Positions 34,214 to 44,036 are shown, numbered from the stretch's first letter. The stretch is DNA of 64,000 bases from Dietzia alimentaria 72 (GCF_000226215.1 NZ_AGFF01000007.1:310001-374000); one strand, 5' to 3'. Numbers and translations: made by a program. Notes: generated from the sequence alone by a model not told the origin.

Positions 34214-34302
34214 ACTCACGCTGCATTCCCGGCTTACGCTGGGGAAATGGACGATAATCGGCCCATAAACTGCCAGAAATCGGACAAGCAGGCAGCGTGA
34301 CT
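34214..34302. repeat. Palindromic-ended intergenic segment
   Basis: actcacgctgc (34214-34224) and gcagcgtgact (34292-34302) are inverted repeats matching at 10 of 11 positions, about 67 bases apart. The interior is A/T-richer than the surroundings. The gap between purD and idi (34160-34369) has no other feature. The ends resemble gcagcgtgagtc at about 8620. Confidence 0.4.
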
Positions 34303-34369
34303 CGCGGAGCCAGCACAACTCCCAGCGGGTGCGCTGGCGACGTGTCCGCGCCGCCCTGGAGCCGGATAC

Positions 34370-34930
34370 TCAGCGGGCGTAGAGATCCATTTGCGGCACC
34401 TGCGCCACCATCCAGGGGCTGAATACGAACGGGGTGGCGTCGACGGACGTTCGGATGTCCTCGGGCCGGGCCCAGTGATGGGCGCAGACCTCCTCCGGTC
34501 GCGGGTGGAGATCGCCTCGGATCCGCGCGGTGAACACGGGGCAGATCTCGTTCTCCACGATCCCTGAATCGTCGACGGCCAGGTAGCGGAAGTCCGGGAT
34601 CGCGGGCTCAATCGAGTCGACGCGTGCGCCGAGTTCTTGTTCGGCCCGGCGCACAATCGCGTCGGTCACATTCTCGCCGGGGGCAGGGTGGCCGCAGAAT
34701 GAGTTGGTCCAAATTCCCGGCCATGTCAGCTTGCTCAGCGCGCGCCGACTGAGAAGGACGCGCCCGTCGTCGTCCACCAGGTGGCACGAGAAGGCCAGGT
34801 GGAGCGGTGTCTCGCTGGAGTGGATGACGGCCTTGTCGGCGGACCCGATGGCCTGGCCGTCTTCGTCGAGGAGCACCACCAGTTCAACGTCGCCGGAAGT
34901 GGTGGTGGGGGCGTCGGAGTGCGGTGACAT
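34370..34930 (-). CDS. idi: Isopentenyl-diphosphate delta-isomerase, type 1
   Basis: 186 residues, Nudix fold. TNSFCGHPAPGE carries the catalytic cysteine, and ENEICPVF the catalytic-type glutamate. Interconverts IPP and DMAPP for isoprenoid (menaquinone, decaprenyl carrier) synthesis. ATG 34930 or GTG 34939 may be the start. It follows the acyl-CoA dehydrogenase by 42 bases on the same strand. Confidence 0.93.
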   Translation of the reverse strand: MSPHSDAPTTTSGDVELVVLLDEDGQAIGSADKAVIHSSETPLHLAFSCHLVDDDGRVLLSRRALSKLTWPGIWTNSFCGHPAPGENVTDAIVRRAEQELGARVDSIEPAIPDFRYLAVDDSGIVENEICPVFTARIRGDLHPRPEEVCAHHWARPEDIRTSVDATPFVFSPWMVAQVPQMDLYAR

Positions 34931-34972
34931 GGTGCCCACACTAGGCGTTCGGTGGAGGCGGGGCGCCGAGTC

Positions 34973-36112
34973 TCAGTTGGTGAGGCCGCGAGCGATCACC
35001 AGCCGCTGGATTTGGTTGGTGCCCTCGAAGATCTGGGTGATCTTGGCTTCGCGCATGTACCGCTCGGCCGGGAACTCGCGGGTGTAGCCGACACCGCCGA
35101 GCACCTGGACCGCGTCCGTGGTGACCTTCATGGCGGCGTCGGTGGCAGTGAGCTTGGCGATCGAGGCCTCGCGTGAGTACGGGCGGCCGGCGTCCTTGCG
35201 GCGGGCGGCGTCGAGGTAGGTGGCGCGGGCGGAGCCGACGGCCGCGGCCATGTCGGCTAGTAGGAAGCCCAGTCCCTGGTGGCCGATGATGGTTTTGCCG
35301 AACGCCTCCCGCTCGTTGGCGTAGGCCACGGCGTCGTCCAATGCCCTCTGGGCGATGCCCGTGGCAACAGCGGCGATGCCGAGGCGGCCGGAGTCGAGGG
35401 CGGAGAACGCGATCCTCAGGCCGTCGCCCTCGGCGCCGATCAGGCGGCCGGCGTCGATCCGTGCCCCCTCGTACGAGGCAGTGGTGGTGGGCACGCCGTT
35501 GAGCCCCATCTTGTCCTCGGGCTTGCCGAAGTGCAGGTTCTCCGTGTCGCCCGGGACGAGGAGGCAGGAGATACCTCCCGAACCATCTCCGGTGCGGAGA
35601 AAGGTGTTGTAGACGTCGGCGACCCCGCCGTGGGTAATCCACGACTTGGTGCCGGTGACCACGTACTCGTCCCCCTGCCGCTCGGCCCGACACCGCAGCG
35701 CCGCCGCATCAGAACCCGCCTGGGGCTCCGACAGTGAGTACGCCCCGATCTGCTCACCGGCGAGCATTCCCGGCAGCCACTCGGCCTTCTGCTCGTCGGT
35801 GCCGACCGTGGCCAGGGGGAAACAGGACAGTCCGTGGACGCTGGTCGCCACCGCGACAGCTGCCCACCGGGCACCGAGCTCCTCGAGCACCTGCAGGTAC
35901 ACCTCGTACGGCTGGTCGCCGCCACCGAACTCCTCCGGGTAGGGCAGGCCGAGCAATCCGACTTCGCCGAGCTGGGCGAACAGCCCCTCCGGGTAGGTGT
36001 GGTTGCGCTCGTGCTCCGCGGCGACGGGCTCCAGGAGCTTGTCCGCGACGTCGCGGGTCATCTCTAGCAGCTCGTACGCCTCGTCGGTGGGGAGCAGTCG
36101 ATCCACGGCCAT
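34973..36112 (-). CDS. Acyl-CoA dehydrogenase
   Basis: 379 residues, full-length. SLSEPQAGSDAAAL and KSWITHGGVADVYN are the FAD/substrate segments. ITQIFEGTNQIQRLVI at the C terminus holds the catalytic glutamate found in short/medium-chain type enzymes. It resembles the widespread FadE25 type. Probably co-transcribed with idi; divergent from the acyl-CoA synthetase at 36258. Chain-length preference unknown. Confidence 0.88.
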   Translation of the reverse strand: MAVDRLLPTDEAYELLEMTRDVADKLLEPVAAEHERNHTYPEGLFAQLGEVGLLGLPYPEEFGGGDQPYEVYLQVLEELGARWAAVAVATSVHGLSCFPLATVGTDEQKAEWLPGMLAGEQIGAYSLSEPQAGSDAAALRCRAERQGDEYVVTGTKSWITHGGVADVYNTFLRTGDGSGGISCLLVPGDTENLHFGKPEDKMGLNGVPTTTASYEGARIDAGRLIGAEGDGLRIAFSALDSGRLGIAAVATGIAQRALDDAVAYANEREAFGKTIIGHQGLGFLLADMAAAVGSARATYLDAARRKDAGRPYSREASIAKLTATDAAMKVTTDAVQVLGGVGYTREFPAERYMREAKITQIFEGTNQIQRLVIARGLTN

Positions 36113-36257
36113 GGGGTCCTCCGGTTGCGTGCAGGTGTTCTCGCCTTCTCATTAGAGTGCACGCGGTCGCACCGGAAGTGCCAGCCCCGAAAGCGGGGGT
36201 GCCCGTCGGTGGGTGGTGGTGGCGGTCAGTCCGACCTCTACGCCAGACTCTGGTGGT

Positions 36258-37889
36258 ATGACCCAGAACACCGCGTCCACGCCCCTGTCCCCGGAGCAGT
36301 TGCTGGCTGTCTACGACGTCCCCGGCGCGAGTGCCGCGGAGTTCCTCTGTGACCGTCACGATCCGTCGGCGGTCGCCTTCACGGTGATCGACGCCGACCT
36401 CTCCGGTCGGGACATCACCTACGGCGAGCTGAAGACGGAGAGCGAGAAGGTCGCCGCGGCCCTGGCGGAGCTCGGGGTGGGCGAAGGCGACAGGGTGGCC
36501 ACACTCATGTCCAAGTCGGTGGATCTGGTCTTCACCCTCATGGGAATATGGCGCCTGGGTGCCGTGCACATGCCGCTGTTCACCGCCTTCGCATGGCCGG
36601 CCATCGAGATGCGGCTGAACGGCGGCGACGCCAAGGTCATCGTCTCGGACGCCGACCAACGCGGCAAGATCGAGAAGACCCAGGCACCAGTCGTGGTGGC
36701 CGGTCTGGCCGACTGCCCCGAGGCCCGCGAGGGCGACATCGACCTGGCGACCCTCGTAGCTGCGCAGAAGCCCGGCCGTGCGGCCGCGGTCACCGGACCC
36801 GAAGCCGGAATGGTCATGCTGTTCACCTCTGGCACCACCGGAAATCCCAAGGGTGTCGTGGTGCCGGTCCGCGCGCTGGCCGCGTTCCACCAGTACATCG
36901 AGACCGGTCTGGACGTCCGTCCCGACGACGTGTTCTGGAACGGTGCCGACCCGGGCTGGGCATACGGTCTGTACTACGGCATCCTCGGACCGCTGACGGT
37001 CGGTCGCCGAAGCCTGCTGCTGCACGCCCGTTACTCACCGGAGCTGGCGTTCGCGGTCCTGCAGTACTTCCACGTCACCAACTTCGCGGCAGCGCCGACC
37101 GTCTATCGGACGATGCGAGCCAAGAAGGACATCGCGCCCACGGGTGTGCGCCTGCGCCGCGCCTCGGCAGCCGGTGAGCCGCTCACGCCCGAGGTCATCG
37201 AGTGGTCGATCGAGCAGTTCGGTGTGGAGGTCCGCGACCAGTACGGGCAAACTGAGCACGGCATGTTCATCATCAACCCGTGGCACGACTCGCTCCGAGA
37301 GGACGTCCGCCCCGGGTCCATGGGTGTGCCGCTGCCGGGTTGGTCGTGCGCGGTCCTGGCCGCTGATGCGGACGAACCCGCCGAGGTGGGCGAGATGGGT
37401 CGGGTGGCGATCGACGTTCCCGCCAGCCCGCTCATGTGGTTCACCGGTTACCACGAGGCCCCGGAGAAGACCGCCGAGCGGTTTAGTCGGGACGGCCGTT
37501 GGTACTACACCGGTGACGCTGCCAAGCTCGACGACGACGGGCACTTCTACTTCTCGAGTCGCGATGACGATGTGATCATCATGTCGGGCTACCGCATCGG
37601 GCCCTTCGACGTGGAGTCGGTCCTGGCCAAGCACGCAGACGTCCTGGAGTCCGCCGTCATCGGTGTCCCGGACGAATTGGCCGGTGAGGTCCTCGAGGCG
37701 TACGTCGTCCTGCGTGACGGCGTGGCGGGAGACGCAGAGAAGGAATCCGAGCTGCAGAAGTGGGTCAAGACCGAGTTTGCCGCGCACGCGTTCCCGCGCC
37801 GTATCCACTTCAGCCGTGAGCTGCCCAAGACGCCTTCCGGAAAAATTCAACGATTTTTGTTACGGAAGGAACGCGCGGGGCAGGAGTGA
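36258..37889 (+). CDS. Acyl/acetyl-CoA synthetase (AMP-binding)
   Basis: 543 residues, ANL family. MLFTSGTTGNPKGV (A3), ADPGWAYGLYYGIL, RDQYGQTEHGM (A5), YYTGDAAKLDDDGHFYFSSR and KTPSGKIQRF (catalytic lysine) are present. GADPGW and the TPSGKIQR ending place it nearer acetyl-CoA and medium-chain (ACSM-type) synthetases than FadD19 or FadD17. ATG 36258 starts the protein after a shorter in-frame upstream extension. Divergent from the acyl-CoA dehydrogenase. Confidence 0.85.
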   Translation: MTQNTASTPLSPEQLLAVYDVPGASAAEFLCDRHDPSAVAFTVIDADLSGRDITYGELKTESEKVAAALAELGVGEGDRVATLMSKSVDLVFTLMGIWRLGAVHMPLFTAFAWPAIEMRLNGGDAKVIVSDADQRGKIEKTQAPVVVAGLADCPEAREGDIDLATLVAAQKPGRAAAVTGPEAGMVMLFTSGTTGNPKGVVVPVRALAAFHQYIETGLDVRPDDVFWNGADPGWAYGLYYGILGPLTVGRRSLLLHARYSPELAFAVLQYFHVTNFAAAPTVYRTMRAKKDIAPTGVRLRRASAAGEPLTPEVIEWSIEQFGVEVRDQYGQTEHGMFIINPWHDSLREDVRPGSMGVPLPGWSCAVLAADADEPAEVGEMGRVAIDVPASPLMWFTGYHEAPEKTAERFSRDGRWYYTGDAAKLDDDGHFYFSSRDDDVIIMSGYRIGPFDVESVLAKHADVLESAVIGVPDELAGEVLEAYVVLRDGVAGDAEKESELQKWVKTEFAAHAFPRRIHFSRELPKTPSGKIQRFLLRKERAGQE

Positions 37890-37944
37890 TCCGGGAGTGA
37901 ATTGGGTCTAGCCACCGTGGGCCGAAGTCTATAAGTTCGCAGCT

Positions 37945-39405
37945 ATGACGCTCGCGGCCCGTGCACGGCTTCTCGCAGCGGCGGCGCTCGTCGTCGTCGT
38001 TCCCCTCGCCTCGGCGACCACCACCGCAACGGCCGCCGCCAACCCGGTGATCTCGTCGGTCGCGCCCGATCCGTCTGTCCAGCGGGGGCCTGACGGGGCG
38101 TTCCACGTCTATGCGACCTCGGACGACTGGGCGGACGGGGCCGGGCATCGGCTCGTCCCCCATTTCCGGTCTTTCGACCTGGTGGAGTGGGAGTACGTGG
38201 GCGACGCGTTTTCCGCCCTGCCCGCCTGGGCCGGGCGCGGAGCGTTCCTCTGGGCCCCCGACGTCCATATCACCAACACCGGCGCCGCGGTCATGTACTA
38301 CACGACCGGGGGATCCGCGCCGTGCATCGGCCGCGCCTCCGCGCCGGGCATCGAGGGGCCGTGGAGCCACGACGCCGCGCCGATCGTCTGCTATGGCGCA
38401 GCGAAGCCGTACCAGGATCTGGACCCGATGGACCCCGAGGTCGTGGTCACCGATGACGGTCCGGTCATGCTCATGGGCAACTTCGAGGGAATCCATGCGG
38501 TGCCGATGACCACCGACGGGACAGCGCTGGACGGCGACCCCGTTCTCGTCGCCGGCAGGGGAGTGGAGGCGCCGGCCGTGGTTGCCAGAAACGGGTTCAC
38601 GCACCTGTTCACCAGCGCCGGGCTCTGCTGCGACGGCGAGGCGTCGCAGTACCGCGTGCTCGGCGGGCGTGCCGAGGGGCTGTTCGGGCCGTACGAGGAC
38701 CGAACCGGGCGAGCGCTGGTACAGGGGCCGGGTGCAGCACTTCCGGGTGACGTTGTCCTGCGCGGCAACACTGACTGGGTCGGGCCCGGCCACGTCGATG
38801 TGGCCACCGATGATGCCGGACAGGACTGGATGCTCTACCACGCCGCGCCCCGCGGCAACGCCGTGCTACCCAACGGTGTCCAACGGCGCTACATGATGCT
38901 CGACCGCCTGGACTGGGTGGACAATTGGCCGGTAGTCGGTGTGGATGGGACGCCGTCCTCGACGCGAGAGACTGACCCCGCCGTGAACTTACCCGTCCGA
39001 CTCAGCGCGGCGGGAGAGGCCGAATTGCGGCGGGGCGACGACGGCGAACTGCTCGACCTCTCCGTGCGGGTCGACTCCACCGGCGCCGCGTACTCCGGCC
39101 AGCTGAAGGCCACCATCACCGGGCCCGACAAGTTGCGGCGCCAGCTGCCCATAGTCACAGACTCCGGAGACCTGCAATCCTTACCGGTGACAGTCTCCGC
39201 CGGTAATTCGGTGGACCGGGCACTGACCCTGAGGCCGGCCGCGCCACTGGCCCCGGGCCGCTACGAACTCGTAGTGTCGATCGGTCCTGCCGACGGCGCA
39301 GCGCAGGAACTGGCAGTGTTCGGACTCCTGGTGGCCCCTGACGGCACGCTCTCGCTCGGATCGGGCGCACTCGGCTCGGCACCGTTGGGTTCGCTCGGCA
39401 GCTAA
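37945..39405 (+). CDS. Secreted GH43-like five-bladed propeller protein
   Basis: 486 residues. An Ala-rich signal peptide is cleaved near ATAAA/NP (about 32). The propeller domain (about 35-340) has the GH43-type acidic residues: D in APDPSVQRGPDG, D in DPMDPEVVV and E in VEAPAVVARNG. LWAPDVH is also typical. A C-terminal domain of about 120 residues is unassigned, ending in a Gly/Leu/Ser tail. GH43 enzymes cleave arabinosides, xylosides or galactans. In a mycolic-acid organism, remodelling of wall arabinogalactan is an attractive but unproven role. Confidence 0.7.
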   Translation: MTLAARARLLAAAALVVVVPLASATTTATAAANPVISSVAPDPSVQRGPDGAFHVYATSDDWADGAGHRLVPHFRSFDLVEWEYVGDAFSALPAWAGRGAFLWAPDVHITNTGAAVMYYTTGGSAPCIGRASAPGIEGPWSHDAAPIVCYGAAKPYQDLDPMDPEVVVTDDGPVMLMGNFEGIHAVPMTTDGTALDGDPVLVAGRGVEAPAVVARNGFTHLFTSAGLCCDGEASQYRVLGGRAEGLFGPYEDRTGRALVQGPGAALPGDVVLRGNTDWVGPGHVDVATDDAGQDWMLYHAAPRGNAVLPNGVQRRYMMLDRLDWVDNWPVVGVDGTPSSTRETDPAVNLPVRLSAAGEAELRRGDDGELLDLSVRVDSTGAAYSGQLKATITGPDKLRRQLPIVTDSGDLQSLPVTVSAGNSVDRALTLRPAAPLAPGRYELVVSIGPADGAAQELAVFGLLVAPDGTLSLGSGALGSAPLGSLGS

Positions 39406-39421
39406 ACGGATGAACCGGGAG

Positions 39422-39444
39422 GGGATCACCAATAGTCTGATCCC
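39422..39444 (+). terminator. Hairpin between the GH43-like and DASS genes
   Basis: gggatca and tgatccc form a perfect 7-bp stem with a 9-base loop, 17 bases after the stop. A weak terminator is possible; no T-run follows. Confidence 0.4.
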
Positions 39445-39496
39445 ACAGCACCCCGTTGGGAGGCCTCGGGGTCGGTGAATCGCCGAGGAGATCGCT

Positions 39497-41134
39497 ATGG
39501 GAACCGACGAGCACGATCGTCCTGACGGTCGCAAGATGGTGATGGCCCCGCATCTGACGGGGTTGGACCCTGACCCGGACCGCGGCATGGAGGTCGACCA
39601 GAAGTCGCCTGGAGAACTTGACGAGGCGGTGCCGCGGGGCGAGTTCCTCCGCAGTGTCATCGGCACCGTCGCCGGCCTGGCGGTGGCCCTGATCGTGTAC
39701 CTGGTGATGCCGGGCGATCTCGAGCACAATGCGCGGCTCACCGCGGCGGTCGCGGTGCTGCTGGGCATCTGGTGGATGACCGAGTGCATCCCGATCCCGG
39801 CGACCGCCCTGGTTCCGCTCATCGTCTTTCCGGTGCTGGGGGAGGACATCTCGGTCAACGACGTGGGCGCCGAGTACGGCAACAACATCATCTTCCTGTT
39901 CATGGGCGGGTTCCTCATCGCGATCGCCATGCAACGCTGGAACCTGCACCGGCGGATCGCCCTGCTCACGGTGCGCGCTATGGGCACGCGGTCGACGCGG
40001 GTCGTGGCCGGTTTCATGATCGCCACAGCCTTCCTCAGCATGTGGGTGTCCAACACCGCGACGGCCGTGATGATGCTGCCGATCGGTGTGTCGGTGCTGA
40101 TGCTCGCCTCTGAGCTCGGATCCGAATCGGCGATGCCGAAGATCGATGCGTCGGCTGATCCCACGTCGGATTCGGTCAAGGAGGCGGTGATCCGGTCCAA
40201 CTTCGGAACCGCGCTAATGCTGGGTATCGCGTACGCCGCGTCAGTCGGGTCGCTGGCGACGATCATCGGCACCCCGCCCAACACCCTGCTGGCCGGGTAT
40301 CTGGAGAGCGAACACGGAATCGAGCTCGGATTCGGGCGGTGGATGCTCGTCGGACTGCCGTTGGCGGTGGTCATGCTTGTCATCACCTGGTTCCTGCTGA
40401 CCAAGGTCCTGTTCCGGCCCGAGATCGAGGAGATCCCCGGTGGACGCAAGCTCTTCGACGACGAACTGAACAAACTCGGCCGCACTTCCTCCGGCGAACG
40501 CCGCGTGCTCGCGGTCTTCATCGCCGCCGCGGTCGCGTGGGTGGCGGTGCCGCTGGTGTGGGAGGACGCGCCGATCTCGGACGCGGGCATCGCGTTGGTG
40601 GCCGGGCTGGTGCTGTTCCTGGTGCCCGCGGGTACCGCGCGGGGGGTACGGCTGCTCACCTGGGAGGCGGCGCTCAAGCTGCCCTGGGGTGTGCTGCTGC
40701 TGTTCGGTGGCGGATTGGCGCTGTCGGCGCAATTCTCCGGGTCCGGGCTCACCGACTGGATCGGTGAGCAGTCTTCCGCTCTGGGCGGCCTTCCGGTCAT
40801 CCTGCTGATCGTCGTGGCAGCCGGCGGGGTCCTCCTGCTCACCGAGCTGACCAGCAACACCGCGACAGCGGCCACCTTCCTCCCCGTGGCCGGTGGTGTC
40901 GCCCTCGGGCTCGACCTCAACCCGATGTTGCTCGCCGTCCCGGTGGCGCTCGCCGCGACCTGCGCGTTCATGCTTCCGGTCGCGACCCCGCCCAATGCGA
41001 TCGCTTACGGCTCCGGGTACGTGACGATCGGCCAGATGATCCGCGGTGGGGTGTGGCTCAACCTCATCGGGCTGATCGCCATCACCACGGTCACCATGAC
41101 GCTGTTGGTGTGGGTGTTCGGGTTGACCCTCTGA
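39497..41134 (+). CDS. DASS/SLC13-family sodium-dicarboxylate symporter
   Basis: 545 residues with about eleven to twelve membrane segments. The two SNT motifs (WVSNTATAVMMLP and LTSNTATAATFLP) and the PP motifs (IGTPPNTLLAGY, VATPPNAIAYGS) bind sodium and carboxylate in this family. The hydrophilic N-terminal 50 residues are longer than usual. Likely imports succinate, malate or related acids. Confidence 0.9.
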   Translation: MGTDEHDRPDGRKMVMAPHLTGLDPDPDRGMEVDQKSPGELDEAVPRGEFLRSVIGTVAGLAVALIVYLVMPGDLEHNARLTAAVAVLLGIWWMTECIPIPATALVPLIVFPVLGEDISVNDVGAEYGNNIIFLFMGGFLIAIAMQRWNLHRRIALLTVRAMGTRSTRVVAGFMIATAFLSMWVSNTATAVMMLPIGVSVLMLASELGSESAMPKIDASADPTSDSVKEAVIRSNFGTALMLGIAYAASVGSLATIIGTPPNTLLAGYLESEHGIELGFGRWMLVGLPLAVVMLVITWFLLTKVLFRPEIEEIPGGRKLFDDELNKLGRTSSGERRVLAVFIAAAVAWVAVPLVWEDAPISDAGIALVAGLVLFLVPAGTARGVRLLTWEAALKLPWGVLLLFGGGLALSAQFSGSGLTDWIGEQSSALGGLPVILLIVVAAGGVLLLTELTSNTATAATFLPVAGGVALGLDLNPMLLAVPVALAATCAFMLPVATPPNAIAYGSGYVTIGQMIRGGVWLNLIGLIAITTVTMTLLVWVFGLTL

Positions 41135-41182
41135 TGTGGGTGGCTGGCCCGCACTTCTCACGGCGGCGCTAGCGTCGGGTGC

Positions 41183-42358
41183 ATGACCGTCGCACGTGAA
41201 CCCTCCCTCCGGTCGGCCGTCGAGCCGTTCCACGTCATGAGCGTCCTGGCCGCGGCGGCCCGGCGGCAGGAGACCCACGGGGATGTGATCTCCCTCTGCG
41301 CGGGGCAACCCTCCACCCCTGCCCCCGGCCCAGTGCTGGCCGCCGCCCACCACGCTCTCGACACGGAGATCCTGGGGTACACCGAGGCGCTCGGCATCCG
41401 GCCCCTTCGCGAGGCGATAGCCGGGTATCACCGGCAACGGGATGGCGTGAACGTGAACGCTGACGACGTCGTCGTCACCACCGGCTCCTCCGGCGGCTTC
41501 ACCGTGCTCTTCCTCGCCGCGTTCGACCCCGGAGACACCGTCGTCATGGCGCGCCCCGGGTACCCCGCCTACCGCAACACCCTTCAGGCACTGGGCTGCC
41601 AGGTCCGCGAGATCGCGTGCGGACCCGAGACCCGATACCAACCCACGGTCGCGCAACTCGACGCAGTCACGTCGGAATTAGGCCACGCGCCTGCCGGGCT
41701 CATCGTCGCCAGTCCCGCTAACCCCACCGGCACGATCATCGACGCGGGAGAACTCGCGGCGCTCGCACGCTGGTGTGAGGCAAACGGCACGCTTCTGGTC
41801 AGCGACGAGATCTACCACGGCGTCACCTACGGCCGCGAGTGCGCGAGCGCCTGGGAGACCAGCCGCGAGTCGGTGGTGATGGGGTCGGTGTCCAAATACT
41901 TTTCCATGACCGGCTGGCGGATCGGCTGGATGCTGCTCCCGGCGTACCTGCGCGATCCGGTGGACAGGCTGATCGGCAATCTCACCATCTGCCCGCCCGC
42001 AGACGCGCAGTTCGCCGCAGTGGCGGCGTTCACCCCGGGGTCAGCCGAAGAACTGGACGGCCACGTGAAGCGGTACGCGCGCAATCGCGAGCTGGTTTTA
42101 CGCAGGCTCGGGGAGCTGGGAGTCGAGGAGGTGGCGCCGCCGGACGGCGCCTTCTATGCCTACTTCGACGTCTCCCGCTGGACCCACGACTCGGTGGCGT
42201 GGTGCGCAGAGATTCTCGAGCGAACCGGTGTGGCGCTGACCCCGGGAGTCGACTTCGACACGGTCGACGGGACGCACACCGTCCGATTGAGCTTCGCCGG
42301 GGGGACCGCCGAGCTCGCCGAGGCCATGGACCGGCTCGAATCGGTTCTGCTGAGATAG
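41183..42358 (+). CDS. Class I/II PLP-dependent aminotransferase
   Basis: 391 residues, fold-type I. ASPANPTGTIID, SDEIYHGV and the PLP lysine in GSVSKYFSMTGWRIGW are present, with a C-terminal arginine in THTVRLSFAG. Related to aspartate/alanine-type aminotransferases. Substrate uncertain. Same direction as purB, with a small ORF between. Confidence 0.88.
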   Translation: MTVAREPSLRSAVEPFHVMSVLAAAARRQETHGDVISLCAGQPSTPAPGPVLAAAHHALDTEILGYTEALGIRPLREAIAGYHRQRDGVNVNADDVVVTTGSSGGFTVLFLAAFDPGDTVVMARPGYPAYRNTLQALGCQVREIACGPETRYQPTVAQLDAVTSELGHAPAGLIVASPANPTGTIIDAGELAALARWCEANGTLLVSDEIYHGVTYGRECASAWETSRESVVMGSVSKYFSMTGWRIGWMLLPAYLRDPVDRLIGNLTICPPADAQFAAVAAFTPGSAEELDGHVKRYARNRELVLRRLGELGVEEVAPPDGAFYAYFDVSRWTHDSVAWCAEILERTGVALTPGVDFDTVDGTHTVRLSFAGGTAELAEAMDRLESVLLR

Positions 42359-42417
42359 GCGCGAGGGCCCCATAGGTACCGGTCCCGCGGGCGGTCCCGG
42401 GAGGCTACCGTCGGCCC

Positions 42418-42561
42418 ATGGGTTCCACAGAGATCATCACGAACATCGTCTACTTCGTCAGGCCGTGGCTGCTGCTACAGGCACCGCTCACGGTAGAGCA
42501 GGTCTACCTCAACGCCCGCGAGATCCTGGCCGGCTCGACCGGCGGCGCGGTGATCTCCTGA
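42418..42561 (+). CDS. Possible small protein upstream of purB
   Basis: 47 residues from ATG 42418 to TGA 42559-42561. The sequence begins MGSTEIITNIVYFVRPWLLL and has a hydrophobic N-terminal half with a soluble end. gggagg lies 13 bases before the ATG, rather far. It fills the gap before purB neatly, with GC-rich third positions. No family recognised. Confidence 0.45.
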   Translation: MGSTEIITNIVYFVRPWLLLQAPLTVEQVYLNAREILAGSTGGAVIS

Positions 42562-42583
42562 CCGGGCTGCGATACTGGGGTGT

Positions 42584-44014
42584 GTGACCGTCAAGCCGCG
42601 CATCTCCAACGTCCTCGCCTCGCGCTACGCGAGCGCCGACCTGGCCACCCTGTGGTCCGCCGAGTACAAGATCGTGCTCGAGCGTCAGCTGTGGATCGCG
42701 GTGCTTCGCGCCCAGCGTGACCTCGGCATCGAGGTGCCCGACGGGGTGATCGAGGCCTATGAGGCCGTGGTCGAGGAGGTCGATCTGGACTCGATCGCCG
42801 ACCGTGAGCGGGTCACCCGCCACGACGTGAAGGCGCGCATCGAGGAGTTCAACGCGCTCGCCGGTTACGAGCACGTGCACAAGGGCATGACGAGCCGGGA
42901 CCTCACCGAGAACGTCGAGCAGCTACAGATCGTTCGCTCGCTGGAGCTCGTGCGCGACCGCGGTGTGGCCGCCGTCCGCCGTCTGGCAGAGCACGCCGTC
43001 GCCCACCGCGACACCGTGATGGCCGGGCGCAGCCACAACGTCGCGGCCCAGGCCACGACCCTCGGCAAGCGATTCGCTTCTGCGGCCGACGAGCTGCTCG
43101 GGGCTCTCGAGCGGGTGGAATCGCTGCTGCAGCGCTATCCGCTGCGCGGCATCAAGGGCCCTATGGGCACGGCCCAGGACATGCTCGACCTTCTCGGCGG
43201 AAACGCCGCCCAACTGGCGGAGCTTGAGAACCGGATCGCCGAGCACCTGGGCTTCTCCCGCACCTTCGACTCGGTCGGCCAGATCTACCCACGTTCCCTG
43301 GACCACGAAGTCGTCTCCGCGCTGGTGCAGCTGGGCGCCGGGCCGTCGTCCCTGGCCCACACCATCAGGCTCATGGCCGGGCACGAGCTCGTCACCGAAG
43401 GTTTCCAGCCCGGCCAGGTGGGCTCGTCGGCCATGCCGCACAAGATGAACACCCGCTCCTGCGAGCGGGTCAACGGTCTTCAGGTGGTGCTGCGCGGGTA
43501 CGGCTCGATGGCGGCTGAGCTCGCGGGTGCGCAGTGGAACGAGGGTGATGTGTTCTGCTCCGTGGTCCGTCGCGTGGCCCTGCCTGACGCGTTCTTCGCG
43601 CTGGACGGCATGTTCGAGACCTTCCTGACTGTGCTCGACGAGTTCGGTGCGTACCCCGCGGTGATCGATAAGGAACTCCAGCGGTATCTGCCATTCCTGG
43701 CCACCACCAAGGTCCTCATGGCCGCGGTGCGCGCGGGGGTCGGCCGCGAGGTCGCTCACGAGGCGATCAAGGAGAATGCCGTCACCGTCGCACTGGCCAT
43801 GCGCGAGGAGGGCCGCGAACCCGACCTCATCGATCGCCTCGCCGCCGACGACCGGCTGCCGCTGGACAAGGCCGCGCTTGAGGAGGCATTGGCCGACCGC
43901 GCCGCGTTCGTGGGCGCGGCCGCCGACCAGGTCGACGCGGTCGTGGCGAGGGTCGAGGCGCTGGTGGCGCGGCACCCGAAGGCGGCGGGATATGCGCCGG
44001 GTGCGATTCTCTGA
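42584..44014 (+). CDS. purB: Adenylosuccinate lyase PurB
   Basis: 476 residues of the fumarase/aspartase superfamily. The signature loop GSSAMPHKMNTRSCER and the segment HKGMTSRDLTEN are intact. Converts SAICAR to AICAR and adenylosuccinate to AMP. Starts at GTG 42584. Converges on nuoN, with 22 bases between stops. Confidence 0.95.
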   Translation: MTVKPRISNVLASRYASADLATLWSAEYKIVLERQLWIAVLRAQRDLGIEVPDGVIEAYEAVVEEVDLDSIADRERVTRHDVKARIEEFNALAGYEHVHKGMTSRDLTENVEQLQIVRSLELVRDRGVAAVRRLAEHAVAHRDTVMAGRSHNVAAQATTLGKRFASAADELLGALERVESLLQRYPLRGIKGPMGTAQDMLDLLGGNAAQLAELENRIAEHLGFSRTFDSVGQIYPRSLDHEVVSALVQLGAGPSSLAHTIRLMAGHELVTEGFQPGQVGSSAMPHKMNTRSCERVNGLQVVLRGYGSMAAELAGAQWNEGDVFCSVVRRVALPDAFFALDGMFETFLTVLDEFGAYPAVIDKELQRYLPFLATTKVLMAAVRAGVGREVAHEAIKENAVTVALAMREEGREPDLIDRLAADDRLPLDKAALEEALADRAAFVGAAADQVDAVVARVEALVARHPKAAGYAPGAIL

Positions 44015-44036
44015 CCGCGCCCGGGGCCCGGTGGGG

